Source of the DNA: Novacetimonas pomaceti
GTDB taxonomy: Bacteria; Pseudomonadota; Alphaproteobacteria; Acetobacterales; Acetobacteraceae
Direction: 5' to 3'
Assembly: GCF_003207955.1 (NCBI RefSeq)
Contig: NZ_NOXG01000002.1
Location: 124,001 to 188,000, forward strand
Length of the DNA: 64,000 nt
The notes beneath the pieces are model-generated. The model saw nothing but the letters and a program-made list of their open reading frames with translations. It ran no database searches and was not told the origin of the DNA. Of the stretch, positions 17,408-25,361 are shown in pieces. The position numbers and the translations under genes are program-made. Within the stretch, counting starts at the first letter, position 1, and each line of letters starts with the position of its first letter.

Positions 17408-18115
17408 ATGGCATGGCATGCACAACGCGACTGGCCCATTCTGGAATCGGGACTGGCGGGACGGTTGCGCCGTGACTGCATGGAGGACTGGACGCGCTTC
17501 ATCCATCATCCCTTTGTAAAGGGACTGGCGAGCGGAACATTGCCGCCCGAAACATTCCAGCGTTTCCTGATCCAGGATTATCTGTACCTGATCCAGTACA
17601 CCCGCGCCTGCGCCCTGTCGGTTCATAAATCGACGACGGTGGCGGACATGCGCGAGGCGGCGGCCCTTGTCTCGGGCATCCTTGATAAGGAACTTCCCCT
17701 GCATGTCGGGTACTGCAAGGGATGGGGCATTGACGAGGACATGCTGCGCAAGGCCCCGGAATCGCTGCAGCTGATGGCCTATAGCCGTTTCATCCTTGAC
17801 CGGGCGCAGACGGGGGACCTGCTTGACCTGCTGGTGACGCTGGCGCCGTGCATGGTCGGGTATGGCGAAATCGGCGCACGCCTGCATGCCGATCCCGCGA
17901 CCCGGCGGGAGGGCAATCCCTACTGGTCATGGATCGCGCTGTATGGCGGTGATGAATTCACCACCCTGGTGGAAGATGGAATCCGGCGGCTCGACAGGAT
18001 CGGGCAGCAATATGGGGCGGATGCCCGCTATCCCATGCTGAAGGCGGAGTTCAGCACCGCAACCCGGCTGGAAGCGGCATTCTGGGATGCCGGAAGCGAA
18101 TTCCCGCTTTCCTGA
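17408..18115 (+). CDS. tenA: TenA-family thiaminase II / aminopyrimidine aminohydrolase
   Basis: TenA proteins hydrolyse aminopyrimidine breakdown products of thiamine so that they can be reused. The 235 residues are helical. The conserved HPFVKGLASGTLPPETFQRFLIQDYLYL block is followed by the catalytic-cysteine block LAPCMVGYGEIG (Cys about residue 148) and the C-terminal WIALYGGDEF. The preferred start is ATG 17408, seven nt after AAGGAA; ATG 17402 and 17387 are also in frame. No thiamine genes are adjacent, and I saw no TPP riboswitch upstream. It ends at a bidirectional hairpin shared with the convergent OmpA gene. Confidence 0.88.
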   Translation: MAWHAQRDWPILESGLAGRLRRDCMEDWTRFIHHPFVKGLASGTLPPETFQRFLIQDYLYLIQYTRACALSVHKSTTVADMREAAALVSGILDKELPLHVGYCKGWGIDEDMLRKAPESLQLMAYSRFILDRAQTGDLLDLLVTLAPCMVGYGEIGARLHADPATRREGNPYWSWIALYGGDEFTTLVEDGIRRLDRIGQQYGADARYPMLKAEFSTATRLEAAFWDAGSEFPLS

Positions 18116-18126
18116 ATGGCCAAGAA

Positions 18127-18154
18127 AAAAGGGAGTGCCGAGGCACTCCCTTTT
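18127..18154. terminator. Bidirectional terminator between tenA and OmpA copy 1
   Basis: Perfect 13-bp stem AAAAGGGAGTGCC / GGCACTCCCTTTT with a 2-nt loop. The A-run and T-run flanks make it usable on both strands. The same hairpin follows the other two OmpA copies (20176-20203 and about 21726-21753). Confidence 0.88.
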
Positions 18155-18182
18155 CGTGACGTCACCGTGAGCTGATCGGGGA

Positions 18183-19280
18183 TCAGTGCAGGATGATTTC
18201 GACGCGGCGGTTCTGGGGCTCACGCGTGTCGGGTCCGGTCGGGACCAGCGGGTGGGCTTCACCATAGCCGTGGATGTCGATGGCGTTGGCGGGGACGCCG
18301 TCACGGATCAGTTCGGCCTTCACGCTTTCGGCGCGGCGCATGGACAGGCCCATGTTGTATTTCTCGCCACGCGGACCGGGATGGGCGGCCGAGTTATCGG
18401 TGTAGCCGTTGACCTCGATACGGGTGGTCTGGACATGGGTGGATGCCTGCGCGGCTTCCGCCACGATTTCACGCGCGCGTCCGGTAAGGGCTGCGCCATC
18501 CCAGTCGAAGAACACCAGGTAGGTACGGGCCGCGGTCGGCGCGGGCGGCACGACGGCGGGGGCCGGCGGCGGCGGCGGCGGCGCGTTGTTGAACGCATAG
18601 CGGACGCCGACGATGAACTGGTGGTTGAAGCGGTGGTCGAAGCTTGCGTGACCGTCACCCGCCGTGAAGTTGCCCATCGTGAAGGACGACGGCTGACCGA
18701 TCATGCGGTATTCGGTGGTCATCTGCAGGCCCGGGACGCCAGGGATGTCATAGGCCGCACCGACGATGCCCTGGTAGGCGAAGCCGCCCTTGGTGCCGCT
18801 CAGGCTGCGTGCGCCGCCCGGGTTGTTGCCGCCGACGGTCACGTCATGCGCGCCCTGCCACAGATAGCCCGCGCCGACACCGACGAACGGGGTGACGGGG
18901 ACGTCGATGCTGAACAGACGCTTCAGGTCGATGTCATACAGGACGTTGACGAAGCCGCCATAGGACTGGTCATGCCCACGGTCGCCACGGCTGCCGCTGT
19001 AGATTTCGGACCAGTTGTAGTCGCCTTCGACCTCGGCGCGCAGACCGTTACCGAAACCCCAGCCAACCGCGCCGAAGCCGGTCCAGCCATGACGGTGGCC
19101 AAGCTTTTCACGTCCGGGTTCCGTGCCGCCATCGGTGTCGGCGAAATGGCCGTGCTGGGTCTGGGTGAGGTTGTAACCACCCCCGATGTCGACATACGGA
19201 CCGGTGATCGTCGTGGCCATCGAGGCCGCCGGGGCAGCGGCCATCAGGGTCGTTGCCAGTAACGCCGTGCGAAGACGCAT
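18183..19280 (-). CDS. OmpA-family outer-membrane protein, copy 1
   Basis: A 365-residue outer-membrane protein. A signal peptide (MRLRTALLATTLMAAAPAASMA) precedes an eight-strand-type beta-barrel domain (ITGPYVDIGGGYNL, GWTGFGAVGWGFGNGLRAEVEGDYNW, FVGVGAGYLW, FIVGVRYAF). A Pro/Ala linker (APPPPPPAPAVVPPAP, about residues 232-247) leads to a C-terminal OmpA peptidoglycan-binding domain with VFFDWDGAALT, NGYTDNSA, NMGLSMRRAESVKAEL and NRRVEIIL. It would tether the outer membrane to peptidoglycan and may form a small pore. ATG 19280 fits the signal peptide and has GGAAGGA upstream; an in-frame start further upstream (19361) is less likely. The coding sequence is identical to the copy at 20232-21329. 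Confidence 0.93.
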   Translation of the reverse strand: MRLRTALLATTLMAAAPAASMATTITGPYVDIGGGYNLTQTQHGHFADTDGGTEPGREKLGHRHGWTGFGAVGWGFGNGLRAEVEGDYNWSEIYSGSRGDRGHDQSYGGFVNVLYDIDLKRLFSIDVPVTPFVGVGAGYLWQGAHDVTVGGNNPGGARSLSGTKGGFAYQGIVGAAYDIPGVPGLQMTTEYRMIGQPSSFTMGNFTAGDGHASFDHRFNHQFIVGVRYAFNNAPPPPPPAPAVVPPAPTAARTYLVFFDWDGAALTGRAREIVAEAAQASTHVQTTRIEVNGYTDNSAAHPGPRGEKYNMGLSMRRAESVKAELIRDGVPANAIDIHGYGEAHPLVPTGPDTREPQNRRVEIILH

Positions 19281-19443
19281 ATTTTCGTCCTTCCTTAAGA
19301 CTCGTTCTTTATAGTCGGGCCGCACTACATTGCGGTCGGTAATCAGCTTCATGCGTAACACCCTATACCGCTATCGGTTTCGTTTTAGAAACCCATCAGT
19401 TTGGCAGGGCTGATATTACACTTCTAACATATATGCACGTTAT

Positions 19444-19449
19444 ATTATA
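19444..19449 (-). promoter_or_regulatory. Possible -10 element upstream of OmpA copy 1
   Basis: On the minus strand the AT-rich upstream region contains an exact TATAAT, giving a leader of roughly 155 nt to the gene start. No good -35 element lies 16-18 nt before it, so the call is tentative. Confidence 0.35.
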
Positions 19450-19574
19450 ATCGCCTGATAATAAAGGTTATTTTAAGAAATTCGGGTGGGGGTGGGCCAG
19501 GGTGCACATGGAGCGGAAATGTCGGTTTTCCTATAACGTGGCCATAATAACACAATGGATGGCGGCATTGTCCC

Positions 19575-20105
19575 TCAGATGCCGGGATTTTTATTCGCAA
19601 TCGTCATGACCCCGTCATCTGGCGTGCGCGAAGGCTGGCTTTCAGGCATGGATTCAGGGGAACCGGACGGTTCCGTATCCTTTGCATCGCACTGGAAGAC
19701 ATATCTGCGGCTGATATGGAAATTGGCCGTCATGCCACTGAGCGCGCCTGCGGCCAATGCCATGAAGGGATAGACTCGGCAGATCGGGAAAAAGTGGAAC
19801 AGCAGGAAGACGCATCCCCTGTTCAGGCAGAATCCGACCGTATTGCCCGCGAGAAAGCGCAGCCATTGCATGAGGAAATGATGTCGGGCCTGGCTGTCGC
19901 GAAAGGTCCATGCCCGATTACAGAGCCAGTTTGCTGTCGCGGCGACAAAATAGGCTGCGATCGTGGCGCAGCCCAGGCCCAGCAGGGGACGCAGGGTATA
20001 GACGCTCGCCGTATCCCATCCCAGTCCCATGACGCCGACAATTCCGAAGCGGAAGAGCTGGGAAATACGGTTGGAAAACCTTTCGGACACAATACGAGTC
20101 TTCAT
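19575..20105 (-). CDS. GtrA-family small membrane protein
   Basis: A 176-residue GtrA-like (PF04138-type) protein with four predicted transmembrane helices: LFRFGIVGVMGLGWDTASVY, IAAYFVAATANWLCNRAWTF, WLRFLAGNTVGFCLNRGCVF and PFMALAAGALSGMTANFHISRRYVF. The family pattern N-x3-N-R-x-W-T-F is present. A hydrophilic C-terminal tail follows. GtrA proteins are thought to flip lipid-linked sugars for cell-surface polysaccharide or O-antigen modification. No partner glycosyltransferase is adjacent. The gene lies between the two identical OmpA copies on the same strand, with no Shine-Dalgarno sequence obvious at its start. Confidence 0.82.
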   Translation of the reverse strand: MKTRIVSERFSNRISQLFRFGIVGVMGLGWDTASVYTLRPLLGLGCATIAAYFVAATANWLCNRAWTFRDSQARHHFLMQWLRFLAGNTVGFCLNRGCVFLLFHFFPICRVYPFMALAAGALSGMTANFHISRRYVFQCDAKDTEPSGSPESMPESQPSRTPDDGVMTIANKNPGI

Positions 20106-20175
20106 TATCGCGGGGTTGGGGCGGCATTGCGGATCGGGACGATGTTAATGTGCCGCCATCTTCCCCTGCCAAGAA

Positions 20176-20203
20176 AAAAGGGAGTGCCGAGGCACTCCCT
20201 TTT
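20176..20203. terminator. Terminator of OmpA copy 2
   Basis: Same 13-bp AAAAGGGAGTGCC / GGCACTCCCTTTT hairpin as at 18127-18154, located past the stop codon of OmpA copy 2. Confidence 0.86.
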
Positions 20204-20231
20204 CGTGACGTCACCGTGAGCTGATCGGGGA

Positions 20232-21329
20232 TCAGTGCAGGATGATTTCGACGCGGCGGTTCTGGGGCTCACGCGTGTCGGGTCCGGTCGGGACCAGCGG
20301 GTGGGCTTCACCATAGCCGTGGATGTCGATGGCGTTGGCGGGGACGCCGTCACGGATCAGTTCGGCCTTCACGCTTTCGGCGCGGCGCATGGACAGGCCC
20401 ATGTTGTATTTCTCGCCACGCGGACCGGGATGGGCGGCCGAGTTATCGGTGTAGCCGTTGACCTCGATACGGGTGGTCTGGACATGGGTGGATGCCTGCG
20501 CGGCTTCCGCCACGATTTCACGCGCGCGTCCGGTAAGGGCTGCGCCATCCCAGTCGAAGAACACCAGGTAGGTACGGGCCGCGGTCGGCGCGGGCGGCAC
20601 GACGGCGGGGGCCGGCGGCGGCGGCGGCGGCGCGTTGTTGAACGCATAGCGGACGCCGACGATGAACTGGTGGTTGAAGCGGTGGTCGAAGCTTGCGTGA
20701 CCGTCACCCGCCGTGAAGTTGCCCATCGTGAAGGACGACGGCTGACCGATCATGCGGTATTCGGTGGTCATCTGCAGGCCCGGGACGCCAGGGATGTCAT
20801 AGGCCGCACCGACGATGCCCTGGTAGGCGAAGCCGCCCTTGGTGCCGCTCAGGCTGCGTGCGCCGCCCGGGTTGTTGCCGCCGACGGTCACGTCATGCGC
20901 GCCCTGCCACAGATAGCCCGCGCCGACACCGACGAACGGGGTGACGGGGACGTCGATGCTGAACAGACGCTTCAGGTCGATGTCATACAGGACGTTGACG
21001 AAGCCGCCATAGGACTGGTCATGCCCACGGTCGCCACGGCTGCCGCTGTAGATTTCGGACCAGTTGTAGTCGCCTTCGACCTCGGCGCGCAGACCGTTAC
21101 CGAAACCCCAGCCAACCGCGCCGAAGCCGGTCCAGCCATGACGGTGGCCAAGCTTTTCACGTCCGGGTTCCGTGCCGCCATCGGTGTCGGCGAAATGGCC
21201 GTGCTGGGTCTGGGTGAGGTTGTAACCACCCCCGATGTCGACATACGGACCGGTGATCGTCGTGGCCATCGAGGCCGCCGGGGCAGCGGCCATCAGGGTC
21301 GTTGCCAGTAACGCCGTGCGAAGACGCAT
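20232..21329 (-). CDS. OmpA-family outer-membrane protein, copy 2 (identical to copy 1)
   Basis: A 365-residue protein with the same signal peptide, barrel, Pro-rich linker and OmpA C-terminal domain as copy 1. The residue sequence is identical throughout. The 5' leader differs completely beyond a few bases before the ATG (TCGTCCTTAAAAAATG here versus TCGTCCTTCCTTAAG there, plus strand), so the two genes probably have different promoters. AAGGACGAGAAT upstream supplies the ribosome site. Identity with divergent flanks implies very recent duplication or ongoing gene conversion. Confidence 0.93.
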   Translation of the reverse strand: MRLRTALLATTLMAAAPAASMATTITGPYVDIGGGYNLTQTQHGHFADTDGGTEPGREKLGHRHGWTGFGAVGWGFGNGLRAEVEGDYNWSEIYSGSRGDRGHDQSYGGFVNVLYDIDLKRLFSIDVPVTPFVGVGAGYLWQGAHDVTVGGNNPGGARSLSGTKGGFAYQGIVGAAYDIPGVPGLQMTTEYRMIGQPSSFTMGNFTAGDGHASFDHRFNHQFIVGVRYAFNNAPPPPPPAPAVVPPAPTAARTYLVFFDWDGAALTGRAREIVAEAAQASTHVQTTRIEVNGYTDNSAAHPGPRGEKYNMGLSMRRAESVKAELIRDGVPANAIDIHGYGEAHPLVPTGPDTREPQNRRVEIILH

Positions 21330-21332
21330 ATT

Positions 21333-21719
21333 CTCGTCCTTAAAAAATGAAGTGTCAGAACTTCATGGAGTCTCAAAGGGATGAAGCGCATTCTTGTTCG
21401 GCAAGGATATGCGACGCACCATCCGTTAACTTTTGCTGACCGTCAGATAGCGTGTCTCGATAGGGTTGAGAAGGGATGTTTCGCTCAATCGGGAGGAGTG
21501 TTGCATAAAAAACACAAAACCCTAAAGATACCGAAAGGTATAATTCTGTTTTCCTGTTTCATATGAAGGGGATATTAAAATTTAAGGCGAAAATCCCATA
21601 AATTTCATCACATCCATGCATAAGAATATATAGTGAACGCTATGTGGTATTTTTGCCTTATTTCAGTCGCCAATCCTCACGGCTGACACAGGAATCGGCC
21701 CGGGCATGAAAACCGGCCA
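21333..21719. other. AT-rich intergenic region upstream of OmpA copy 2
   Basis: No credible gene. It is the probable promoter and leader region of OmpA copy 2 (minus strand). It includes small inverted repeats (GAAGT/ACTTC near 21348-21363 and ATACC/GGTAT near 21529-21542). A 61-codon plus-strand frame at 21381-21566 has AAAGGG touching its ATG and no recognisable protein features, so it is not called. Confidence 0.5.
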
Positions 21720-21725
21720 AGAAAA

Positions 21726-21753
21726 AAGGGAGTGCCGGGGCACTCCCTTTTCG
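21726..21753. terminator. Terminator of OmpA copy 3
   Basis: The same hairpin as after copies 1 and 2 with one loop base changed (GCCGGGGC instead of GCCGAGGC); the 13-bp stem is unchanged. Confidence 0.85.
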
Positions 21754-21779
21754 TGACGTCACCGTGACCTGATCCGGGA

Positions 21780-22958
21780 TCAGTGCAGGATGATTTCGAC
21801 GCGGCGGTTCTGGGGCTCACGCGTGTCGGGTCCGGTCGGGACCAGCGGGTGGGCTTCGCCATAGCCGTGGATGTCGATGGCGTTGGCGGGGACGCCGTCA
21901 CGGATCAGTTCGGCCTTCACGCTGTCGGCACGGCGCATGGACAGGCCCATGTTGTATTTCTCGCCACGCGGACCGGGATGGGCGGCCGAGTTGTCGGTGT
22001 AGCCGTTGACCTCGATACGGGTGGTCTGGACATGGGTGGATGCCTGTGCGGCCTCCGACACGATTTCACGCGCGCGTCCGGTAAGGGCTGCGCCATCCCA
22101 GTCGAAGAACACCAGGTAGGTACGGGCCGCGGTCGGCGCGGGCGGCACGACGGCAGGGGCCGGCGGCGGCGGCGGCGGCGCATGATTGAAGGCATAGCGG
22201 ACGCCGACGATGAACTGATGGTTGAAGCGGTGGTCGAAATGCACATATCCGTGGCGTTCCGCGTTCCACGGGCTGCCGATGGTGGTACGGCTGCCCGCAT
22301 CGCCCATCGTAAAGGACTGCGGCTGACCGATCATGCGGTATTCGGTGGTCATCTGCAGGCCCGGGACGCCCGGGATGTCATAGGCCGCGCCGACAATGCC
22401 CTGATAGGCGAAGCCCTGGTTGCCGCCATCATGGCGGACATTCGCGTTCACGCCACTGATGTTGTAGTTCGTCGACGTGCCGACATCCTGCCACAGATAA
22501 CCCGCGCCGACACCGACGAAGGGGGTGACGGGGACGTCGATGCTGAACAGGCGCTTCAGGTCGATGTCATACAGGACATTCAGGAAACCGCCATAGGAAC
22601 GGTCGGCGCCACGGGTCCGGCCGGAGAAGGTGTTCGTACCCCCGCCGATCGTTTCACGGTCGATCTGCGACCAGTTGTAATCGCCCTCGACCTCGACACG
22701 CAGGCCGTTACCGAAACCCCAGCCAACCGCGCCAAAGCCGGTCCAGCCATTGTGATGGTGCAGCCGGTCGCGTGTCCCAGACTCGGTTTCCTGATGGGAG
22801 GCGGGGCCGTCCCTGTCCACACCGTGGCCATGCTGGACCTGGGTGAGGTCGTAACCACCCCCGATTCCGACATAGGGGCCCGTGATTGTCGTGGCCATGG
22901 ATGCCGCCGGGGCAGCGGCCATCAGGGTCGTTGCCAGTAACGCCGTACGCAGACGCAT
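21780..22958 (-). CDS. OmpA-family outer-membrane protein, copy 3 (diverged)
   Basis: A 392-residue paralogue of copies 1 and 2. The signal peptide, linker and OmpA domain are almost unchanged, with isolated substitutions such as SEAAQAS for AEAAQAS and RRADSV for RRAESV. The barrel domain differs mainly in the segments expected to be surface loops: DRDGPASHQETESGTRDRLH, RETIGGGTNTFSGRTRGAD, DVGTSTNYNISGVNANVRH and DAGSRTTIGSPWNAERHG replace shorter loops. The strands between them are conserved. ATG 22958 with AAGGA upstream is chosen; a 48-residue in-frame extension would block the signal peptide. This pattern suits diversification of surface loops under phage or environmental selection. Confidence 0.92.
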   Translation of the reverse strand: MRLRTALLATTLMAAAPAASMATTITGPYVGIGGGYDLTQVQHGHGVDRDGPASHQETESGTRDRLHHHNGWTGFGAVGWGFGNGLRVEVEGDYNWSQIDRETIGGGTNTFSGRTRGADRSYGGFLNVLYDIDLKRLFSIDVPVTPFVGVGAGYLWQDVGTSTNYNISGVNANVRHDGGNQGFAYQGIVGAAYDIPGVPGLQMTTEYRMIGQPQSFTMGDAGSRTTIGSPWNAERHGYVHFDHRFNHQFIVGVRYAFNHAPPPPPPAPAVVPPAPTAARTYLVFFDWDGAALTGRAREIVSEAAQASTHVQTTRIEVNGYTDNSAAHPGPRGEKYNMGLSMRRADSVKAELIRDGVPANAIDIHGYGEAHPLVPTGPDTREPQNRRVEIILH

Positions 22959-23240
22959 ATTCCCGTCCTTAAACCTGATCGTACGCCTGTGTTCGTGGAA
23001 GATGGGGGCAACTCCACAAGGGCGGTACAATGTTGATCGAATAAAGCTTGTGCTTTGTTTTGCGACGCCGAGGGGAATATTGCGGGAATATTTCTTGCCC
23101 AATCTCCCGATACGACCCTTGGCCGCCTTGTTTTGGGGGAGACAGGTTGAAATAAGGTAAATGTTGTATGGATGATGGCACCTGCGGCCATCATCCTGCC
23201 TGCTGTTGCATAAACGTCACGCCCCGCCGGGCGCACGTGC

Positions 23241-25004
23241 TCAGGGACGGCAGCCATCCTCGCGCAGGGTGGCAAGCACCGCCTCGTCCGGGACGTCACG
23301 GCAGGTAAACGCCTTGCCAATGCCGCGCACCAGCACGAACGACAGGCGTCCGTCGCGCATCTTCTTGTCGCGCCGCATGTGGCGGACCAGCGTCGCGGCG
23401 GAAAATTCATGTCCCGTGTCACTGATGCGCGCGGGCATGCCCAGCCGTTCAAGGTGCGCCGTCACCCGGTCAAGATCCGCCTGCGCGCAGTATCCCAGCC
23501 GCACCGACAGCATGAACGCCAGCCGCAGGCCGATCGACACGCCTTCGCCATGCAGCAGGCGTCCGTCATAGCCAAGCTCCGCCTCCAGCGCGTGGCCGAA
23601 CGTATGGCCAAGGTTCAGTAGCGCGCGTCCGTTGGTCTTGCGTTCCTCGCGCTCGTCATCGGCGACGACGGCGGCCTTGAAGGCGCAGGCGCGGCGGATG
23701 GCCTCGGCCTGAAGGTCGGGGTCGCCCGCCAGAACGGCCTGTCCGTGGCGGTCGCACCATTCAAAAAGCTCGGCATCGCCCAGCAGCCCGGATTTCACGA
23801 TTTCCGCATATCCCGCGCGGATTTCGCGCGCGGGCAGCGTCGCCAGCGCCCCGGTATCGATCAGGACCGAAATCGGCTGGTGGAACGCGCCGAGCAGGTT
23901 CTTGCCAAAAGGCGTGTTGATGCCCGTCTTGCCCCCCACGGACGAGTCGACCTGCGACAGCAGCGTGGTGGGAATCTGGACAAAGGGCAGCCCGCGCAGC
24001 GTCGTGGCGGCGGCGAAACCGGCCAGGTCGCCCACCACGCCGCCGCCCAGCGCAACGACGGTGGTGCCCCGTTCCACGCCGGCCTCCAGCAGGGCATTCG
24101 TGACGCGTCCATACTGGGCGAGGATCTTCGACCCCTCGCCGGGGGGGACGGTGATGGTCTGGTGCTGGATGCCCGTTGCATCCAGCCCCGCGATCAGGGC
24201 GGGCAGGTGCAGGGCCGCGACATTTTCATCGGTGACGATCATCACGCGTTTCTGCGGCAGCAGGGGCGCCAGACGCGCGCCCGCGCGGCCGATCAGCCCC
24301 GCGCCGATCTGCACGTCATATCCCGCGCGCTGCAGTCGGACCGGCACCAGCAGGGGCGGCCGAGCGGCGCTGATGGTGCGGAAGACCTTTTCGGCGCTGT
24401 GCTCCACGTTGTCATCTCCACAATCGACGATGATGTCCGCCTCCGCATACACGGGATGGCGCACCTGCATAAGGCCCGACAGCACCGTCGCGGGCGATGT
24501 GACATTCAGCAGCGGACGGTGCGTGCGCTCCTGCACGCGCTGCAGCAGTACCGGCAGGGGACAGCGCAGCCAGACCGACGTCGCATTTTCGCGCACACAG
24601 GCGCGGGTGCGCGGGTCCATGAAGGCCCCGCCACCGGTCGCCAGCACCACCGGCGGCCCGGACAGCAGGCGGCGCATCACCATGTGTTCGCCACGCCGGA
24701 ATTCGGCCTCCCCGTATTTCTGGAACAGGTCGGCGATGGAACATCCGGCAGCGCGTTCGATTTCCTCGTCCGAATCCACGAACGCCAGGTTCAGCCGCGC
24801 CGCGAGCATGCGCCCGATGGTCGTCTTGCCCGCCCCCATCAGCCCGACAAGCACGATGCTGCGCCCCTGCGGAAAGGGAACGTCGGGGCGACGGTCGTGC
24901 CCCAGCGCGTCCAGGTCGAGGGGAATGAACAGGGCCGGGGCGTCGCCATTTGGCGGCGTCGGGGACGCCATCGGGGGCGTATCGGATGAAATCGGGCGTG
25001 ACAT
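23241..25004 (-). CDS. aroKB: Fused shikimate kinase / 3-dehydroquinate synthase
   Basis: A 587-residue bifunctional enzyme covering two shikimate-pathway steps. The N-terminal kinase (about residues 40-210) has the P-loop GLMGAGKTTIGRML, DSDEEIER, FRRGEHMV and GGGAFMD. The C-terminal dehydroquinate synthase (about 220-585) has the NAD and metal-site motifs VVALGGGVVGDLAGF, IPTTLLSQVDSSVGGKTGIN, AEIVKSG, NLGHTFGHALE and HGEGVSIG. In most bacteria aroK and aroB are adjacent separate genes; here there is no stop codon between them. The first 30 residues are a Pro-rich extension. ATG 25004 is preceded by AGGTTGGG. The two activities are not consecutive (AroB is step 2, AroK step 5). Confidence 0.95.
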   Translation of the reverse strand: MSRPISSDTPPMASPTPPNGDAPALFIPLDLDALGHDRRPDVPFPQGRSIVLVGLMGAGKTTIGRMLAARLNLAFVDSDEEIERAAGCSIADLFQKYGEAEFRRGEHMVMRRLLSGPPVVLATGGGAFMDPRTRACVRENATSVWLRCPLPVLLQRVQERTHRPLLNVTSPATVLSGLMQVRHPVYAEADIIVDCGDDNVEHSAEKVFRTISAARPPLLVPVRLQRAGYDVQIGAGLIGRAGARLAPLLPQKRVMIVTDENVAALHLPALIAGLDATGIQHQTITVPPGEGSKILAQYGRVTNALLEAGVERGTTVVALGGGVVGDLAGFAAATTLRGLPFVQIPTTLLSQVDSSVGGKTGINTPFGKNLLGAFHQPISVLIDTGALATLPAREIRAGYAEIVKSGLLGDAELFEWCDRHGQAVLAGDPDLQAEAIRRACAFKAAVVADDEREERKTNGRALLNLGHTFGHALEAELGYDGRLLHGEGVSIGLRLAFMLSVRLGYCAQADLDRVTAHLERLGMPARISDTGHEFSAATLVRHMRRDKKMRDGRLSFVLVRGIGKAFTCRDVPDEAVLATLREDGCRP

Positions 25005-25148
25005 GATGCCCAACCTAACATAGAGCGGAAAAAAACGGATAGCGGGGAAGGATCCCCATTGGCGTGGCGGTGCCATGCGATGGGCGTTTTCCCGGCCATC
25101 CCGTCATGTCGTATCCATCGCGTTCCTGACGCGGGAAAGGGAAAAGTC

Positions 25149-25361
25149 ATGGGCCGTATCATTGTCGCCATATCCGCGGTCCTGCTGCTTTGCATGGTCG
25201 GCGGGTTCCTGTCGCTGGGCGTCTTCCCGCCGGCACTGATGCAGCAGGATGTCCATAAGGAACTGTCGATGGCGACTCCGCCCGCCGCGCCGCCCACGGC
25301 ACTTGCCACCCCCGCGGCGCTGCCTGTCGTGCCGATGGCAAAGCCCGCCGCCGCGCAATGA
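25149..25361 (+). CDS. Small signal-anchored protein overlapping xerD
   Basis: A 70-residue protein with one N-terminal hydrophobic helix (IIVAISAVLLLCMVGGFLSLGVF, residues 4-26) and an Ala/Pro-rich tail, so it is a membrane-anchored or exported small protein. GGGAAAGGGAAAAG precedes ATG 25149. Its stop codon overlaps the xerD start in an ATGA arrangement, suggesting that translation of xerD is coupled to it. I recognise no family. A similar small protein upstream of xerD in other acetic acid bacteria would confirm it is a real gene. Confidence 0.6.
   Translation: MGRIIVAISAVLLLCMVGGFLSLGVFPPALMQQDVHKELSMATPPAAPPTALATPAALPVVPMAKPAAAQ

Larger units (their letters stand above)
18119..19283. 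repeat. 1,165-bp direct repeat, left copy (identical to 20168-21332)
   Basis: Sequence comparison shows identity, at a constant offset of 2,049 bp, from GCCAAG at 18119 through the terminator and the whole OmpA gene to GCATATT at 19283. The flanking bases then diverge. Translations in two different frames are also identical between the copies. Confidence 0.93.
20168..21332. repeat. 1,165-bp direct repeat, right copy
   Basis: Second copy of the segment 18119-19283 in the same orientation. It includes the terminator hairpin and the entire second OmpA gene. Homologous recombination between the copies would delete or duplicate gtrA. Confidence 0.93.

Noticed and set aside
18186..21311. Two identical 358-codon plus-strand frames opposite the OmpA copies
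   Set aside because: They are antisense shadows of the duplicated OmpA genes; they are useful only as proof that the nucleotide sequences match.
21381..21566. A 61-codon plus-strand frame upstream of OmpA copy 2
   Set aside because: The AAAGGG touches the ATG, the translation has no protein-like features and the region is better explained as leader and promoter of the minus-strand gene.
18119..23000. Insertion sequence or phage origin of the OmpA array
   Set aside because: No transposase, integrase, terminal inverted repeats or target-site duplications were found around the repeats; a plain segmental duplication explains them.
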